From: Sodalis sp. Psp
GTDB lineage: Bacteria > Pseudomonadota > Gammaproteobacteria > Enterobacterales > Enterobacteriaceae
Assembly: GCA_024648745.1 (NCBI GenBank)
Contig: JAHCVB010000003.1
Coordinates: 1 to 64,000 of the forward strand
DNA: 64,000 nucleotides
Direction of reading: 5' to 3'
Of this stretch, positions 13,651-24,490 are shown in pieces. The notes below the pieces were generated by a model. That model had not been told where the DNA came from. It did no database searches and worked only from the letters and a program-made list of their open reading frames with translations. The position numbers and the translations under genes are program-made. The stretch's first letter is position 1, and each line of letters begins with the position of its first letter.

Positions 13651-15492
13651 ATGTGTGGAATAGTTGGCGCAGTTGCACAGCGTGATATTGCTGCAATTCT
13701 GTTAGAAGGGTTGCGTCGTCTTGAATACCGTGGCTATGATTCCGCAGGTTTGGCGATGGTAGATCAGGACGGCCGCCTACAGCGCCTGCGTCGAGTAGGA
13801 AAAGTCAAAGCCCTTGCCGAAGCGGCTGAACATCATCAGCTATCCGGTGGCACCGGCATCGCCCATACCCGTTGGGCAACTCATGGTGAACCGACGGAAG
13901 ACAATGCCCATCCTCATGTTTCCGATCATATTGTAGTGGTACATAATGGCGTTATTGAAAACCACGAACCACTGCGCGAGCAGCTGCGTGAACATGGCTA
14001 TGCATTTGTCAGCGAAACCGATACGGAAGTAATCGCCCATTTGGTGCATTGGGAACAACGTCAACAAGGTGGTACGTTAGTGGGAGTAATGCAACGTGTA
14101 GTTAGCGCACTACGCGGCGCGTACGGTATGGTTATCATGGATAGCTTAGATCCCAGCGCACTGGTCGCGGCGCGATCTGGTAGTCCTCTAGTGATCGGAC
14201 GCGGAGTTGGCGAGAATTTTCTTGGGTCTGACCAGTTAGCATTACTGCCGGTTACCCGCCTCTTTATGTTCTTAGAAGAGGGAGACATAGCTGAAATCAC
14301 TCGCCACACCGTCCGCGTATGGGAAAAAGCAGGAAAAATTGTTGAGCGGCCGGAAATTGAATCTCGGGTTAAGTACGACATCGATGATAAGGAACCCTAC
14401 CGTCACTATATGCAAAAGGAAATTTTCCAACAGCCTCAGGCGATTAAGAACACGCTGGAAGGTCGACTCAACCATGGTGAAGTTACGTTGGCAGAACTGG
14501 GGGAAGCCGAAACGTTACTGCGCCAGATTCAACATGTACAAATTATTGCGTGTGGCACCTCTTATCACTCCGCCATGGTCTCCCGATACTGGTTTGAGGC
14601 CCTAGCCGGTGTGACCTGCGATGTGGAAATCGCCTCTGAGTTCCGCTATCGCAAGTCTGCCGCGCACCCGAATACACTGCTGATTACTTTGTCTCAATCC
14701 GGCGAGACTGCCGACACCCTGGCGGTTCTTCGGCTGACCAAAACCTTAGTCTATCTCGGATCTCTGGTTGTTTGTAATGTCGTCGACTCCTCTTTGGTTC
14801 GCGAATCGGATATGGCGATAATGACTAAGGCTGGCACTGAAATCGGCGTTGCCTCTACCAAAACATTCACTACACAGCTTACGGTGTTATTGATGTTAGT
14901 TGTGCGTATCGGCCGTCTGCGTGCTCATGCTATGGCTATGGATAAACAGATAGAAGCAAATATCGTTTATGCCCTGCAGGCGTTGCCGAGCCGGATTGAA
15001 CAAGTACTGTCGCTGAATAAGCCTATTGAATCTCTGGCTGAAAGCTTCTTAGATAAGCATCATGCGCTATTTCTAGGACGTGGCGACCTTTACCCAATAG
15101 CTATGGAAGGGGCACTGAAGCTGAAAGAAATCTCTTATATCCACGCTGAAGCCTATGCTGCCGGAGAACTGAAACATGGCCCACTGGCGTTAATCGACCC
15201 TGATATGCCGGTGATCGTTATTGCGCCAAACAATAAACTTTTGGATAAACTGAAATCTAATATTGAAGAAGTTCGTGCCCGTGGCGGCCAACTCTACGTC
15301 TTCGCTGAGCAGGGCACCAATTTTATTGAAAGCAAAAATATGAAAATTATCCATTTACCCCACGTGGAGCAAATTGTAGCACCTATTTTCTATGCCGTAC
15401 CGATGCAGCTACTAGCCTATCACATAGCTCTCATCAAAGGGGCTGACATTGATCAGCCACGTAACTTGGCCAAATCGGTAACAGTAGAGTAA
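13651..15492 (+). CDS. glmS: glutamine--fructose-6-phosphate aminotransferase GlmS
   Basis: GlmS makes glucosamine-6-phosphate, the first committed step toward UDP-GlcNAc. The product has 613 residues (E. coli 609). Cys at position 2, the glutaminase nucleophile after Met removal, is in [17 protein letters not shown] follows. Two SIS domains carry the sugar-phosphate site ([18 protein letters not shown]), and the conserved C-terminus NLAKSVTVE includes the catalytic lysine. It forms an operon with glmU, and the pathway GlmS-(GlmM)-GlmU is two-thirds encoded here. A stretch around residues 230-250 is a little longer than in E. coli. Confidence 0.98.
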   Translation: MCGIVGAVAQRDIAAILLEGLRRLEYRGYDSAGLAMVDQDGRLQRLRRVGKVKALAEAAEHHQLSGGTGIAHTRWATHGEPTEDNAHPHVSDHIVVVHNGVIENHEPLREQLREHGYAFVSETDTEVIAHLVHWEQRQQGGTLVGVMQRVVSALRGAYGMVIMDSLDPSALVAARSGSPLVIGRGVGENFLGSDQLALLPVTRLFMFLEEGDIAEITRHTVRVWEKAGKIVERPEIESRVKYDIDDKEPYRHYMQKEIFQQPQAIKNTLEGRLNHGEVTLAELGEAETLLRQIQHVQIIACGTSYHSAMVSRYWFEALAGVTCDVEIASEFRYRKSAAHPNTLLITLSQSGETADTLAVLRLTKTLVYLGSLVVCNVVDSSLVRESDMAIMTKAGTEIGVASTKTFTTQLTVLLMLVVRIGRLRAHAMAMDKQIEANIVYALQALPSRIEQVLSLNKPIESLAESFLDKHHALFLGRGDLYPIAMEGALKLKEISYIHAEAYAAGELKHGPLALIDPDMPVIVIAPNNKLLDKLKSNIEEVRARGGQLYVFAEQGTNFIESKNMKIIHLPHVEQIVAPIFYAVPMQLLAYHIALIKGADIDQPRNLAKSVTVE

Positions 15493-15939
15493 TAGGCATC
15501 ATCAGCAGGGTAGATTCGAAGGATAACTTGTCAGCGCGGGATGGTAAGTAATACTCACTTACAGAGAATACAGAATGCCTGAAACATTTCTAAATCAATC
15601 AGCTCTATAAGTTCAATAATTTCCGACGTTAATTCATATATCCTCATTAGCTCAACATTACTTACTTAAAAAAAGATACAACCCGAGGCGATCGTATATT
15701 TTCATACGGTAATTAATATTATTCCGTATTTAGATCTTTAACACCGACGGGACAGTAAGGCAACTCTAGTTGGAGATGCTAATTCCAGAGTAACACCAGA
15801 CACAGCTCTGCTGTTTATGATAGTACAGAAAGCTGAAAATTGCCACTGCATACTGTCAGTGGAATGCACTATGTACTATGTACTATCAGCGTCTGCTGAA
15901 AAATCAGCAATTGGAATTTGGCATTGTATTCGATACCAA
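15493..15939. other. glmS-der intergenic region with a rearrangement junction
   Basis: The 447 bases contain no protein similarity that I can defend. glmS belongs to the oriC-proximal cluster in enterobacteria, whereas der belongs to the hisS/iscS region, so a chromosomal junction must lie here. No insertion sequence, tRNA or long repeat marks it. A plus-strand open frame from 15817 runs into der antisense and is not a gene. Confidence 0.6.
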
Positions 15940-17364
15940 TTATTTGTTTTTTTTGATATAATCCATCAATCGTTTACGTTTATGCAATTGCGTTGGCGTC
16001 AGTGTATTACGTCGGCAGGTAAAGGGGTTATCGGCCTCATTGAACTGAATACGAAGCGGTGTCCCCATAATCTCCAGCGAACGACGGAAATAGTTCATCA
16101 GATAATGTTTGTACGAATCGGGCAGATTTTTAACCTGAGTTCCGTGGATTACCACAATCAGTGGATTATATCCTCCAGCATGGGCGTATTTGGGTTTGAT
16201 GCGCCGGCCACGCGCCAGCGGTGGCTGATATCTATCTACTGCCGTGCGCATGATTCGGGTCAACAACGCCGTGCTCACCCGCTTAGTTGCACACTGATAG
16301 GCTTCATTCACCGACTCAAAAAGATTACTGACCCCTCTGTCGTGCAAAGCCGAAATAAAATGGACTCGGACAAAATCGATAAATCTCAAGCGTAGATTGA
16401 GCATTTGTTTGAATTCATTTCGTACCTCATTAGGCAGGCTGTCCCATTTATTGACCGCAATCACTAATGATCGTCCGATATCCAGAATAAAGCTCAACAA
16501 CGACAGATCCTGATCGGACATGCCTTCATGGGCATCAATTACCAGCACTACCACATTAGAGTCTTCGATGGCCTGTAGTGTCTTGATAACCGAGATTTTT
16601 TCTACTGCTTCTATAACTTTACTGCGCTTACGCACGCCAGCAGTATCGATCAAGACATATTTCCGCTCGTCACGCACCATTGGGATGTAAATGCTATCGC
16701 GGGTAGTGCCTGGTATGTCGTAGACCATTACACGTTCTTCACCAAGAACACAGTTGGTTAACGTGGACTTGCCAACATTAGGGCGGCCGACGATGGCGAT
16801 CTTGATGATCGGATCAAATGATGTTTCTTTTTTCTTCCGCGCTTCAGATTCATCGTCCGACGGCAAGCCGTTACTTACCAACGGCAATAAGACCTGCTGT
16901 AGCAAACTGTTAATTCCATGTCCATGGGAAGATGCGATGGGAATAATTTCACTCATACCCAGGGCATAAAAATCGCTTACCGCACTATCCGAATCGATAC
17001 CATCGGTTTTATTAGCGACGATGACCGTGGCTTTATGACGGTTGCGCAGATGTTTGGCGATATCCTGATCGGCTGCCATCAGCCCAGAGCGGCCATCAAC
17101 TATGAAAAGTACAACATCGGCCTCTTCGATCGCCACTAGAGACTGTGCTGCCATGTGGGTTTCCACTCCTTTCTCAGTGCCATCAATGCCGCCAGTATCG
17201 ATAATAATAAATTTATGACCTTCCCATTCAGCGTGACCATACTTTCGGTCACGCGTTAATCTCGGAAAATCTGCTACCAGCGCATCACGGGTGCGCGTTA
17301 ATCGATTAAACAAGGTAGATTTCCCTACATTTGGACGCCCGATCAGCGTGATGACAGGTATCAT
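15940..17364 (-). CDS. der: ribosome-associated GTPase Der (EngA)
   Basis: Der has two tandem GTPase domains and a C-terminal KH-like domain, and matures the 50S subunit. The length is 474 residues (E. coli 490); the acidic linker between the GTPase domains is shortened. Domain 1 has GRPNVGKS and DTGG, with NKTD intact. Domain 2 has [20 protein letters not shown] and NKWD. In domain 1 the usual PGLTRD is PRLTRD (Arg35), a GGA-to-AGA change at the switch I/G2 motif. The rest is collinear to the terminal [12 protein letters not shown]. bamB lies upstream on the same strand. Confidence 0.96.
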   Translation of the reverse strand: MIPVITLIGRPNVGKSTLFNRLTRTRDALVADFPRLTRDRKYGHAEWEGHKFIIIDTGGIDGTEKGVETHMAAQSLVAIEEADVVLFIVDGRSGLMAADQDIAKHLRNRHKATVIVANKTDGIDSDSAVSDFYALGMSEIIPIASSHGHGINSLLQQVLLPLVSNGLPSDDESEARKKKETSFDPIIKIAIVGRPNVGKSTLTNCVLGEERVMVYDIPGTTRDSIYIPMVRDERKYVLIDTAGVRKRSKVIEAVEKISVIKTLQAIEDSNVVVLVIDAHEGMSDQDLSLLSFILDIGRSLVIAVNKWDSLPNEVRNEFKQMLNLRLRFIDFVRVHFISALHDRGVSNLFESVNEAYQCATKRVSTALLTRIMRTAVDRYQPPLARGRRIKPKYAHAGGYNPLIVVIHGTQVKNLPDSYKHYLMNYFRRSLEIMGTPLRIQFNEADNPFTCRRNTLTPTQLHKRKRLMDYIKKNK

Positions 17365-17441
17365 TAATTACAATCTCTTTAAAATTAACAAAGAAATACA
17401 TAATATAGCAACTAAACTTAATTGCTACAGAGTTAGCCTAT

Positions 17442-18647
17442 CTACATACGGCCCACGAGAAACATTTCGATGGCAAAAGCATAAACCTTTCCATTTTTCG
17501 CTTGCACAATAAGCTTACTATTAGCGATAACAGGCGTACTCAGCAGACCGGAACCATCTACTTTCTGCTGAGCAACAAACTGGCCGTCATCAGTATTGAT
17601 CCAATGTAGGTACCCTTCCGAGTCACCGGTGACAATATAGCCATTATACAGCACTGGTGAGGTCAGATTACGGTGCATCAGCTTACTCTGACACCACACA
17701 ATGATACCATCCTGGATATTAACTGCGATTACGCGATCGTCCTGATCCACTAAGTAGATACGACTGCCGTCCACCAGTAGATTGGTGGTAGAGCCTATCT
17801 TCTCACGCGACCACAGGACCTGACCGGAATACAGATCTAAGGCAACTAAATTTCCATTGTAAGCTAAGGCGTACACGACACCGTTCACTACCACTGGTGT
17901 GGTTTTCACATCGTTAAGTCGCGCGATCTCAGTCATACCGTTCAGGTGGGAGATACGCTGTTGCCAAATTAGCTGGCCCTGGTTGATCAGCACTGCACTG
18001 ACTCGACCGTTATCACCTCCCACAATCGCGGCACCAAACGCCGTAGTCGGTGAGGATACGCCGCGTAGAGTCAGCGGCGGTACATCGAGGTTAACAGTCC
18101 ATTTGATAGCGCCATTGGTTTCATTAAGCGCCTGCAGCATGCCGTTGCTGGTATGTACCAGCAATGTGCCATCACTGACCACTGGTGTTGACAGAGCTTC
18201 CCCGGCAACCGATGCCTCCCAGGAGATACTGCCGTCCTGTGTATTTAGTGCGTAAACTTTAGCTAACTCACTGCCAAGATAAACCCGAGTGCCGGCAGCC
18301 GTTAAACCACCAGAAAGCTGCGCTGGACGACTACGCAAGAAAAATCCGTTGCGGATGGAAAGATCCACTAACCAAACTTTTTTACCAGTATCCACATCCA
18401 GAGCTTTCACTATGCCGTGGCGGTCAGCGGCGAAGACACGGGAACCTTGCCAGGCTGGATGTAGATTAGAGTAGAAGTCACCACTTCCATTACCGACAGA
18501 GTGCTTCCATATCGTTTTCAGCTGAAACTGATTGTCTACCTTAGGCAGCGATGATATAGCGGCTGTGTTTTTTTCGCTATTAAACCACGCGCACCCGCTG
18601 AAGAGAGTGACAGATAACAAACCTATAAATATTGTACGAAACTGCAT
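17442..18647 (-). CDS. bamB: outer-membrane assembly lipoprotein BamB (YfgL)
   Basis: BamB is a periplasmic eight-bladed beta-propeller lipoprotein of the BAM complex that inserts beta-barrel proteins. Starting at ATG 18647 gives 401 residues (E. coli 392). The opening MQFRTIFIGLLSVTLFSGC is a lipoprotein signal peptide with a lipobox ending at the cysteine. An upstream TTG at 18698 would place 17 extra residues before it. Repeated propeller motifs such as ALNTQDGSISWEA, ALDLYSGQVLW and WINTDDGQFVAQQ are visible. The C-terminus runs about 8 residues past the E. coli end. yfgM, which separates bamB from hisS in relatives, is missing. Confidence 0.95.
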   Translation of the reverse strand: MQFRTIFIGLLSVTLFSGCAWFNSEKNTAAISSLPKVDNQFQLKTIWKHSVGNGSGDFYSNLHPAWQGSRVFAADRHGIVKALDVDTGKKVWLVDLSIRNGFFLRSRPAQLSGGLTAAGTRVYLGSELAKVYALNTQDGSISWEASVAGEALSTPVVSDGTLLVHTSNGMLQALNETNGAIKWTVNLDVPPLTLRGVSSPTTAFGAAIVGGDNGRVSAVLINQGQLIWQQRISHLNGMTEIARLNDVKTTPVVVNGVVYALAYNGNLVALDLYSGQVLWSREKIGSTTNLLVDGSRIYLVDQDDRVIAVNIQDGIIVWCQSKLMHRNLTSPVLYNGYIVTGDSEGYLHWINTDDGQFVAQQKVDGSGLLSTPVIANSKLIVQAKNGKVYAFAIEMFLVGRM

Positions 18648-18854
18648 GGGAACCCCTCTCAAGTTGGGCAGATTGTTCAGCTTCATACCTTTTGCCAACG
18701 CTATTTAGGTCAGAGTGCTGTAATTATTGCTGTTAGCGATCAGTGAAGTACTATGCGACTCTAAGCAGGGGTAGGCCAAGTGGGACAATATTCATCTGCT
18801 TAAGATTAAAAACATCGTAACGCTTTGTGTTGTTCATTTTAATGCTATAGACTT

Positions 18855-20147
18855 CTACAGATCTTTCCTCTTTGAACCTAAAATCACTGTTAGCCGCGCA
18901 GCGACATCGCTCTTTGCTAGTCTTTCTTGGCTACCTGTAACTAAATCTTTCAATATTACCTGTTGCTGTACCGTCTTGCTTTCTCCTAAAATTAGCGCAA
19001 CGTGGGCACCGTACTTGTTGGCACGACTGAATTGCTTTTTAAAACTGCCGCCGCCGTAATTGGTCATTAGTCGCAGGGAAGGCAGCGCGTCTCGCAGCTG
19101 TTCAGCTAGCATTAACGTCGCGCCCTTGTCGTTGTCATTCGCAGCCACTAGATAAGCGTCCACGCGCGACGAAGACGCGAAACAGGGGTTAACAGTCTGT
19201 ACTAACAGCACTAACCGTTCCAACCCCATAGCGAACCCGACCGCAGGGGTAGCGCGACCGCCCAGCTGTTCCACTAAAATATCATAGCGACCACCACCAC
19301 ATACGGTGCCCTGAGGTCCGAGACTAGTGGTGATCCATTCGAAAACCGTGCAATTGTAGTAATCTAGACCACGCACTAGACGTGGATTGATTGTGTATGG
19401 GATGCCAGCCAAATCCAAAAAATTACACAGACCGGAAAAATGGGAGCGGGAATCATCAACGAGATAGTCGGTGAGCAAAGGTGCATCATTGAGAAGTGTC
19501 TGGACATCAGGGTTTTTAGTGTCTAGCACCCGTATCGGATTGGTATGCATGCGGCGCCGACAATCATCGTCCAGGAGATTTTCGTGCTGGACCAGAAAAG
19601 CTACCAGTGCTTTTCGGTAGCGCGCGCGCGCAGCCAACGAGCCGATGGAATTGAGCTCTAAAGACACATGTTCGCTGATACCAAGCGCGCGCCACCAGCG
19701 GGCAGTAAGCAGAATAAGTTCGGCGTCAACATCAGGTCCTTGTTGGCCGAACACTTCAGCACCCATCTGATAAAATTGGCGGTATCGGCCTTTTTGCGGT
19801 CGCTCGTAGCGGAACATCGGGCCGGCATACCAAAGACGCTGCTCCTGGTTATACAACAGGCCATGTTCAATACCGGCGCGCACACAGCCGGCAGTGCCCT
19901 CCGGGCGTAGTGTCAGGCTGTCACCGTTGCGGTCTGAAAAGGTGTACATCTCTTTTTCTACAACATCGGTGATTTTACCAATAGCTCTTTGAAATAACGG
20001 GGTTTGTTCAACGATTGGCAGGCGGATCTCACTGTAGCCATAACTGGCTAGCACATCTTTGAGTGTCCCTTCAACACGCTGCCAGAAGGCTGTCTCTTCT
20101 GGTAAATAGTCATTCATACCGCGAATGGCTTGGATGTTTTTTGCCAT
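18855..20147 (-). CDS. hisS: histidyl-tRNA synthetase
   Basis: This class II aminoacyl-tRNA synthetase charges tRNA-His. It has 430 residues (E. coli 424). Motif 2 is in [20 protein letters not shown] and the histidine-specific signature is LVRGLDYYN. Motif 3 is in [12 protein letters not shown], and a C-terminal anticodon-binding domain follows. [18 protein letters not shown] is the standard opening, so the start is secure. It lies 18 bases downstream of ispG on the same strand, probably co-transcribed. Confidence 0.98.
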   Translation of the reverse strand: MAKNIQAIRGMNDYLPEETAFWQRVEGTLKDVLASYGYSEIRLPIVEQTPLFQRAIGKITDVVEKEMYTFSDRNGDSLTLRPEGTAGCVRAGIEHGLLYNQEQRLWYAGPMFRYERPQKGRYRQFYQMGAEVFGQQGPDVDAELILLTARWWRALGISEHVSLELNSIGSLAARARYRKALVAFLVQHENLLDDDCRRRMHTNPIRVLDTKNPDVQTLLNDAPLLTDYLVDDSRSHFSGLCNFLDLAGIPYTINPRLVRGLDYYNCTVFEWITTSLGPQGTVCGGGRYDILVEQLGGRATPAVGFAMGLERLVLLVQTVNPCFASSSRVDAYLVAANDNDKGATLMLAEQLRDALPSLRLMTNYGGGSFKKQFSRANKYGAHVALILGESKTVQQQVILKDLVTGSQERLAKSDVAARLTVILGSKRKDL

Positions 20148-20165
20148 GTCGAATTTCTACCTGTT

Positions 20166-21287
20166 TTATTTTTCTATCATATTAACTGTGATACAGTTAT
20201 TTTTGTCCAACATCGCTGCTTTTGCACGGATGCGGGCCTCTAATTGATCGATCACCCGTTCGTTGTCGAAGCGTTCTCGCTGACGGACTCCATCTTCATA
20301 AAAACCGCTCTTGTTGTGGCCTCCGGTCACCCCGATTGTTGCAGTTAGAGCTTCGCCGGGACCGTTTACTACGCAGCCGATAATAGATACATCCATTGGC
20401 GTGACAATATCTTCCAACCGTTGTTCCAGGGCGTTGAGAGTGCCGATGACATCAAACTCCTGACGTGAACACGTCGGACAAGCGATGAAGTTGATGCCGC
20501 GTGAAAGAATGCGCAGGGATTTCAGGATATCGAAGCCAACTTTTACTTCCTCTACCGGATCCGTCGCCAAAGAAATACGTAGCGTATCTCCAATACCTTC
20601 ACTTAACAGCATCCCGAGGCCGATTGCCGATTTTACTGCCCCACTGCGGATGCCACCTGCTTCAGTGATACCCAAATGCAATGGCTGCTCGATACGAGTC
20701 GCCAGTAAGCGATAGGACTGTACTGTCAGAAAGACATCGGAGGCTTTGACACTAACCTTGAACTGGTCGAAGTTGAGTCGATCTAAAATGTCTACATGGC
20801 GCATAGCCGATTCTAGCAGCGCCTCAGGTGTCGGTTTGCCATATTTTTTCTGTACATCACGTTCAAGTGAGCCGGAGTTGACGCCGATGCGAATCGGGAT
20901 ATTTTTGTCTTTCGCACAATCTACCACTGAGCGAATACGGTTCTCATTACCGATGTTTCCTGGATTGATACGGAGGCAATCAGCACCGTATTCGGCAACT
21001 TTCAGCGCGATGCGGTAGTCAAAATGGATGTCCGCCACCAGCGGCACATGGACCTGTTGTTTAATAATCTTAAAGGCTTCAGCAGCGTCTATGGTGGGCA
21101 CTGACACGCGCACAATATCAGCACCACCACGCTCTAGTGCCTGGATCTGTTGTACTGTCGCCACAATGTCGGTGGTACGGGTATTGGTCATTGATTGCAC
21201 CGTGATGGGCGCGCCATCACCTACCAAAATCTTGCCGACGTGAATACGTTTCGATTTTCTACGAGCAATAGGCGTAGAATTATGCAT
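20166..21287 (-). CDS. ispG: 4-hydroxy-3-methylbut-2-enyl diphosphate synthase IspG (GcpE)
   Basis: IspG is the penultimate enzyme of the MEP isoprenoid pathway and a [4Fe-4S] protein. Starting at ATG 21287 gives 373 residues (E. coli 372), opening [18 protein letters not shown]. Two near-adjacent ATGs follow GGAGGAA, and the inner one has better spacing. The TIM barrel carries VQSMTNTRT and LRINPGNIG. The C-terminal cluster-binding part has CPTCSR and CVVNGPGEA, giving the three ligand cysteines. It needs Fe-S assembly, although the isc cluster is missing from its usual place. Confidence 0.97.
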   Translation of the reverse strand: MHNSTPIARRKSKRIHVGKILVGDGAPITVQSMTNTRTTDIVATVQQIQALERGGADIVRVSVPTIDAAEAFKIIKQQVHVPLVADIHFDYRIALKVAEYGADCLRINPGNIGNENRIRSVVDCAKDKNIPIRIGVNSGSLERDVQKKYGKPTPEALLESAMRHVDILDRLNFDQFKVSVKASDVFLTVQSYRLLATRIEQPLHLGITEAGGIRSGAVKSAIGLGMLLSEGIGDTLRISLATDPVEEVKVGFDILKSLRILSRGINFIACPTCSRQEFDVIGTLNALEQRLEDIVTPMDVSIIGCVVNGPGEALTATIGVTGGHNKSGFYEDGVRQRERFDNERVIDQLEARIRAKAAMLDKNNCITVNMIEK

Positions 21288-21501
21288 CATTTCCTCCAAC
21301 CTTGCCGACTGATTTCAGTCTTTACATTGTATGGCTACCGGTCAGTCGTGTAGGGGGTTACTTTGAGATTAAATCTGCACCGCGTCAGAGGCACCAATGT
21401 TCAATTTGTACGGATCCTAACAAGTTAAATTTAGATTGCCACAGTGTTGGATACCACTAAATAGTTTTTTGCTGCCAGTATCGACATATTGTAGATACCG
21501 A

Positions 21502-22056
21502 CTACGGTGCAACACAGTCGTTACTGTCTTTGGCCAGCTGACCTACGTTACCAGTGTTGTCGCCTAGCTGTATCGAGATTGCCTCCCCTTGTGACAGCTG
21601 AGCGGAAGATTGATTAGCCATATTGGCGATATCCTGCTGCTGAGCCTTATGGTTCTGCCACCACCACGCGCCCGTCAAGCCAATCATCATAAATAAAATT
21701 AGCCAGGTGAATCCCATCAGCCAAGCGTCACGTTTCTTTCGGGTTTTGCCCAAGGAGAAACTTTGCATCGGAGCAACTTTTGACGCTTTGACCGGTGTCT
21801 GTTTATCCATCATCGGCATTAGTTCTTCTTCAGAAACATGCACTAGCCGCGCATATGAACGAATATAGCCGCGTAAGAACGTCGAGGCAAGATTAGGATT
21901 GATATGATCTTCTTCGATGTCCCGCACGGTAGATACCTTCAAGCGTAGCCGTTCAGCTACGCTTTGTTGGCTTAACCCCATATGTTCACGAGCTTGACGC
22001 AAGCGTCTGCCCGTGGTGGTTGCTACTGTTTGATCTTGAAGGACTTCGGTATTCAT
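21502..22056 (-). CDS. rodZ: C-terminally truncated RodZ (cytoskeletal MreB partner)
   Basis: E. coli RodZ has 337 residues; this frame has 184. Kept are the N-terminal helix-turn-helix domain that contacts MreB ([22 protein letters not shown], about residues 16-37), the basic juxtamembrane stretch KTRKKRD and the single transmembrane helix (about 112-133). About 50 periplasmic residues follow, and the frame then stops at NDCVAP. The proline/threonine-rich linker and the folded periplasmic domain are gone. In E. coli the cytoplasmic and membrane parts carry most of the function, so a working short form is plausible. It begins at the end of the pilW remnant. Confidence 0.9.
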   Translation of the reverse strand: MNTEVLQDQTVATTTGRRLRQAREHMGLSQQSVAERLRLKVSTVRDIEEDHINPNLASTFLRGYIRSYARLVHVSEEELMPMMDKQTPVKASKVAPMQSFSLGKTRKKRDAWLMGFTWLILFMMIGLTGAWWWQNHKAQQQDIANMANQSSAQLSQGEAISIQLGDNTGNVGQLAKDSNDCVAP

Positions 22057-22700
22057 TAGCTAGGAATTGGTGGTACTGTTTGGATTATATGAAATTTCAC
22101 GCAAGCTGTGCGCCATAACGTGCAGCGTTATGGGTTAGTGGGCTAACGCAGTGGTAACCATAAACTCTTGTCGCTGACCGGAAGTGCATCTTGGTAGCGC
22201 ATGTTGATAAATATATCTAATAAATGTTGAACTTTTTGTTGGGACAGCCTACTTTTAATTTGCTTGCTAGTTTTAGACAGCACAATACTTTTCCGGATAG
22301 GTAATCTAAGCACATGCGAGCAGAGTACGATCGTGTGAGTTATTGGTTGTTTAACAAAACAGAGTAGTCAACTCTCTAGAATTATCGGCAATTAAAAACA
22401 TGCCGTAATTATTCATGACTATGTTATTTTACGGCGTCTGTTTTTGGAACAGCTGACAACATTTATAGGACGATATTTTCTCGCTAACTCACAGCCAGTT
22501 GAATACATAAATCGTTTAGCGTGACTTTGACCTCCACCGATCGGTTCTTACCGAGCAATATTCAGCTTGCTCTTTGCTGCCAAGATTCCTTCTGGCGCAT
22601 CCGCCCAAAACAGGGCGTTGTTATTCCATTCTTAGAATCAGCTTCATACTGATTTCCATATTAATATCGTTGCTTACATTAACGAAGGCCAGAAGCTCAG
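22048..22700 (-). pseudogene. pilW: pilW (yfgL-region TPR lipoprotein) remnant
   Basis: On the minus strand 22245-22140 translates to SRLSQQKVQHLLDIF and, further on, SDKSLWLPLR. These match PilW (RLLEVYQHSLPASAESLWLQLR). The final segment from about 22115 reads RYGAQLA-stop-[14 protein letters not shown], which matches the PilW C-terminus (RYGKQLARNFPQSIQYQHFLANEY) with two internal stops. The N-terminal two-thirds is not readable, and the space is shorter than a full gene. The order rlmN-pilW-rodZ is conserved. Confidence 0.8.
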
Positions 22701-22715
22701 CAAGCGAATTGACTA

Positions 22716-23891
22716 TCAAATTTCCTTGACCGATATAAGTTTACTATTCATTTGTTTGTGCATAGTACGTTTAGTGCGATCTATAACATTACCCGCCAAC
22801 TGTCCACAGGCAGCACTGATATCACCCCCGCGCGTTTTACGCACTATGGTGGTAAACCTGTATCCCATTAGCACTTTTGCGAAGCGGTCGATCCGACTAT
22901 TGGAGCTGCAGCCGTAAGGCGCGCCGGGAAATGGGTTCCAGGGAATAAGATTAATCTTGCACGGCGTATCCTTTAAACATTCCGCCAGCTGATGCGCGTG
23001 TTCAAGGCTATCGTTAATATGGTCAAGCATCACGTATTCCACTGTCACGCGGCCTTGATTGGCTTTTGATTTATCGAGATAGCGGCGTACAGCCAGTAAA
23101 AATGTATTGATATTGTACTTGCGATTAATTGGCATAAATTTGTCGCGGATCATGTCGTTTGGCGCATGAAGTGAAATCGCCAGTGCCACGTCTATCATAT
23201 TACCTAGCTTCTCCAACGCCGGCACTACACCGGATGTGGACAAGGTTACGCGGCGCTTGGATAACCCGAAGCCAAAATCGTCCAGCATAATTTCTATTGC
23301 TGGCACTACATTGGTAAGATTCAGCAGTGGCTCGCCCATGCCCATCATTACTACGTTGGTGATAGGACGCTGACCGGTGATCTTGGTGGTACCTATGATC
23401 TTGGCCGAGAGCCAGACCTGACCGATGATTTCTGATACTCGCAAATTGCGGTTGAAGCCCTGTTGAGCTGTGGAGCAGAAAGTGCACTGTAGCGCACAGC
23501 CAACCTGAGATGAAACACACAGGGTCGCACGGTTACCCTCGGGGATGTAAACCGTCTCGACCTGCTGGTTGCCGACTTTAATAGCCCACTTAATGGTGCC
23601 ATCAAACGAGCGCTGCTCTTTAATTATTTCTGGCGCACGGATTTCTGCCAGTACTTTTAGGCGCGTGCGCAACGGCTTGTTGAGATTCGTCATCTGATCA
23701 AAATCATCACAGAAATAGTGGTAAATCCATTTCATCACCTGATCGGCACGAAAAGGCTTTTCCCCCAGAGAAACAAAAAGCTCACGCAGTTTCCGACGGT
23801 TCATATCAAGCAGATTTAGTTTCTTTTGGGAAATGGAGGAAATTGACATTGCTTCGACAAGAGAGAATTTAGACACGCTTTCCTCAGACAT
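22716..23891 (-). CDS. rlmN: dual-specificity 23S rRNA/tRNA adenine-C2 methyltransferase RlmN
   Basis: RlmN is a radical-SAM enzyme making m2A2503 in 23S rRNA and m2A37 in tRNA. Starting at ATG 23891 gives 391 residues (E. coli 384); the N-terminal 25 residues differ from E. coli. The radical-SAM cluster is CALQCTFC, followed by the GMGEPLLN motif. The second catalytic cysteine is in [10 protein letters not shown] near the C-terminus. [16 protein letters not shown] is conserved. An upstream TTG at 23900 is possible but less likely. Confidence 0.97.
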   Translation of the reverse strand: MSEESVSKFSLVEAMSISSISQKKLNLLDMNRRKLRELFVSLGEKPFRADQVMKWIYHYFCDDFDQMTNLNKPLRTRLKVLAEIRAPEIIKEQRSFDGTIKWAIKVGNQQVETVYIPEGNRATLCVSSQVGCALQCTFCSTAQQGFNRNLRVSEIIGQVWLSAKIIGTTKITGQRPITNVVMMGMGEPLLNLTNVVPAIEIMLDDFGFGLSKRRVTLSTSGVVPALEKLGNMIDVALAISLHAPNDMIRDKFMPINRKYNINTFLLAVRRYLDKSKANQGRVTVEYVMLDHINDSLEHAHQLAECLKDTPCKINLIPWNPFPGAPYGCSSNSRIDRFAKVLMGYRFTTIVRKTRGGDISAACGQLAGNVIDRTKRTMHKQMNSKLISVKEI

Positions 23892-24058
23892 CTTTTTCAA
23901 GCCTTACCTGTTACACGGTATGAAGTGGATGACATAAAGAAATGCTCCCAGCCAAGTGCAGATTACCACTTCATCCAAGGTGTATTTAATATTGATTTTA
24001 GCGTAGAATAGCTTAACTTAAAAGGTAAAGTAGGCTTTTCTCTGATGTGCAGCAATGA

Positions 24059-24490
24059 TTAGCAAATACGCGCGTAAATTTCTTCGTCAGCAAAAAAATA
24101 AGCAATTTCTCGAGCAGCCGATTTTACAGAATCCGAGCCGTGTACCGCGTTTTCGATGAAACTATCAGAATAGTCAGCGCGCAGGGTGCCAGCTAGGGCA
24201 TCTGCTGGGTTAGTGGTGCCCATGATTTCGCGGTTGCGACGCACAGAATCTTTGCCTTCTAGCACTTGCACCAGGATTGGACCGGAAATCATGAAATTTA
24301 CCAGACTGTCGAAGAACGGTTTATCTTTGTGTTCGGCATAGAATCCTTCCGCTTGCACGCGGTTCAGATGTAGCATTTTTGCGCCGACTACAGTCAAACC
24401 GGTGTTTTCAAAACGATTAATAATGGCACCAATGACATTTTTAGCAACAGCATTTGGTTTGATGATGGACAATGTACGTTCAATAATCAT
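24059..24490 (-). CDS. ndk: nucleoside diphosphate kinase
   Basis: Ndk balances NTP and dNTP pools by phosphate exchange through a phosphohistidine. The 143 residues equal E. coli. The opening is [18 protein letters not shown]. The active-site histidine is in [12 protein letters not shown], and [11 protein letters not shown] is conserved. The start ATG 24490 matches the family. It lies just upstream of rlmN, as in relatives. Confidence 0.97.
   Translation of the reverse strand: MIIERTLSIIKPNAVAKNVIGAIINRFENTGLTVVGAKMLHLNRVQAEGFYAEHKDKPFFDSLVNFMISGPILVQVLEGKDSVRRNREIMGTTNPADALAGTLRADYSDSFIENAVHGSDSVKSAAREIAYFFADEEIYARIC

Noticed and set aside
15817..16395. 192-codon plus-strand open frame
   Set aside because: It lies mostly antisense to the intact der gene and has no recognisable motif; the overlap with a conserved gene explains its openness.
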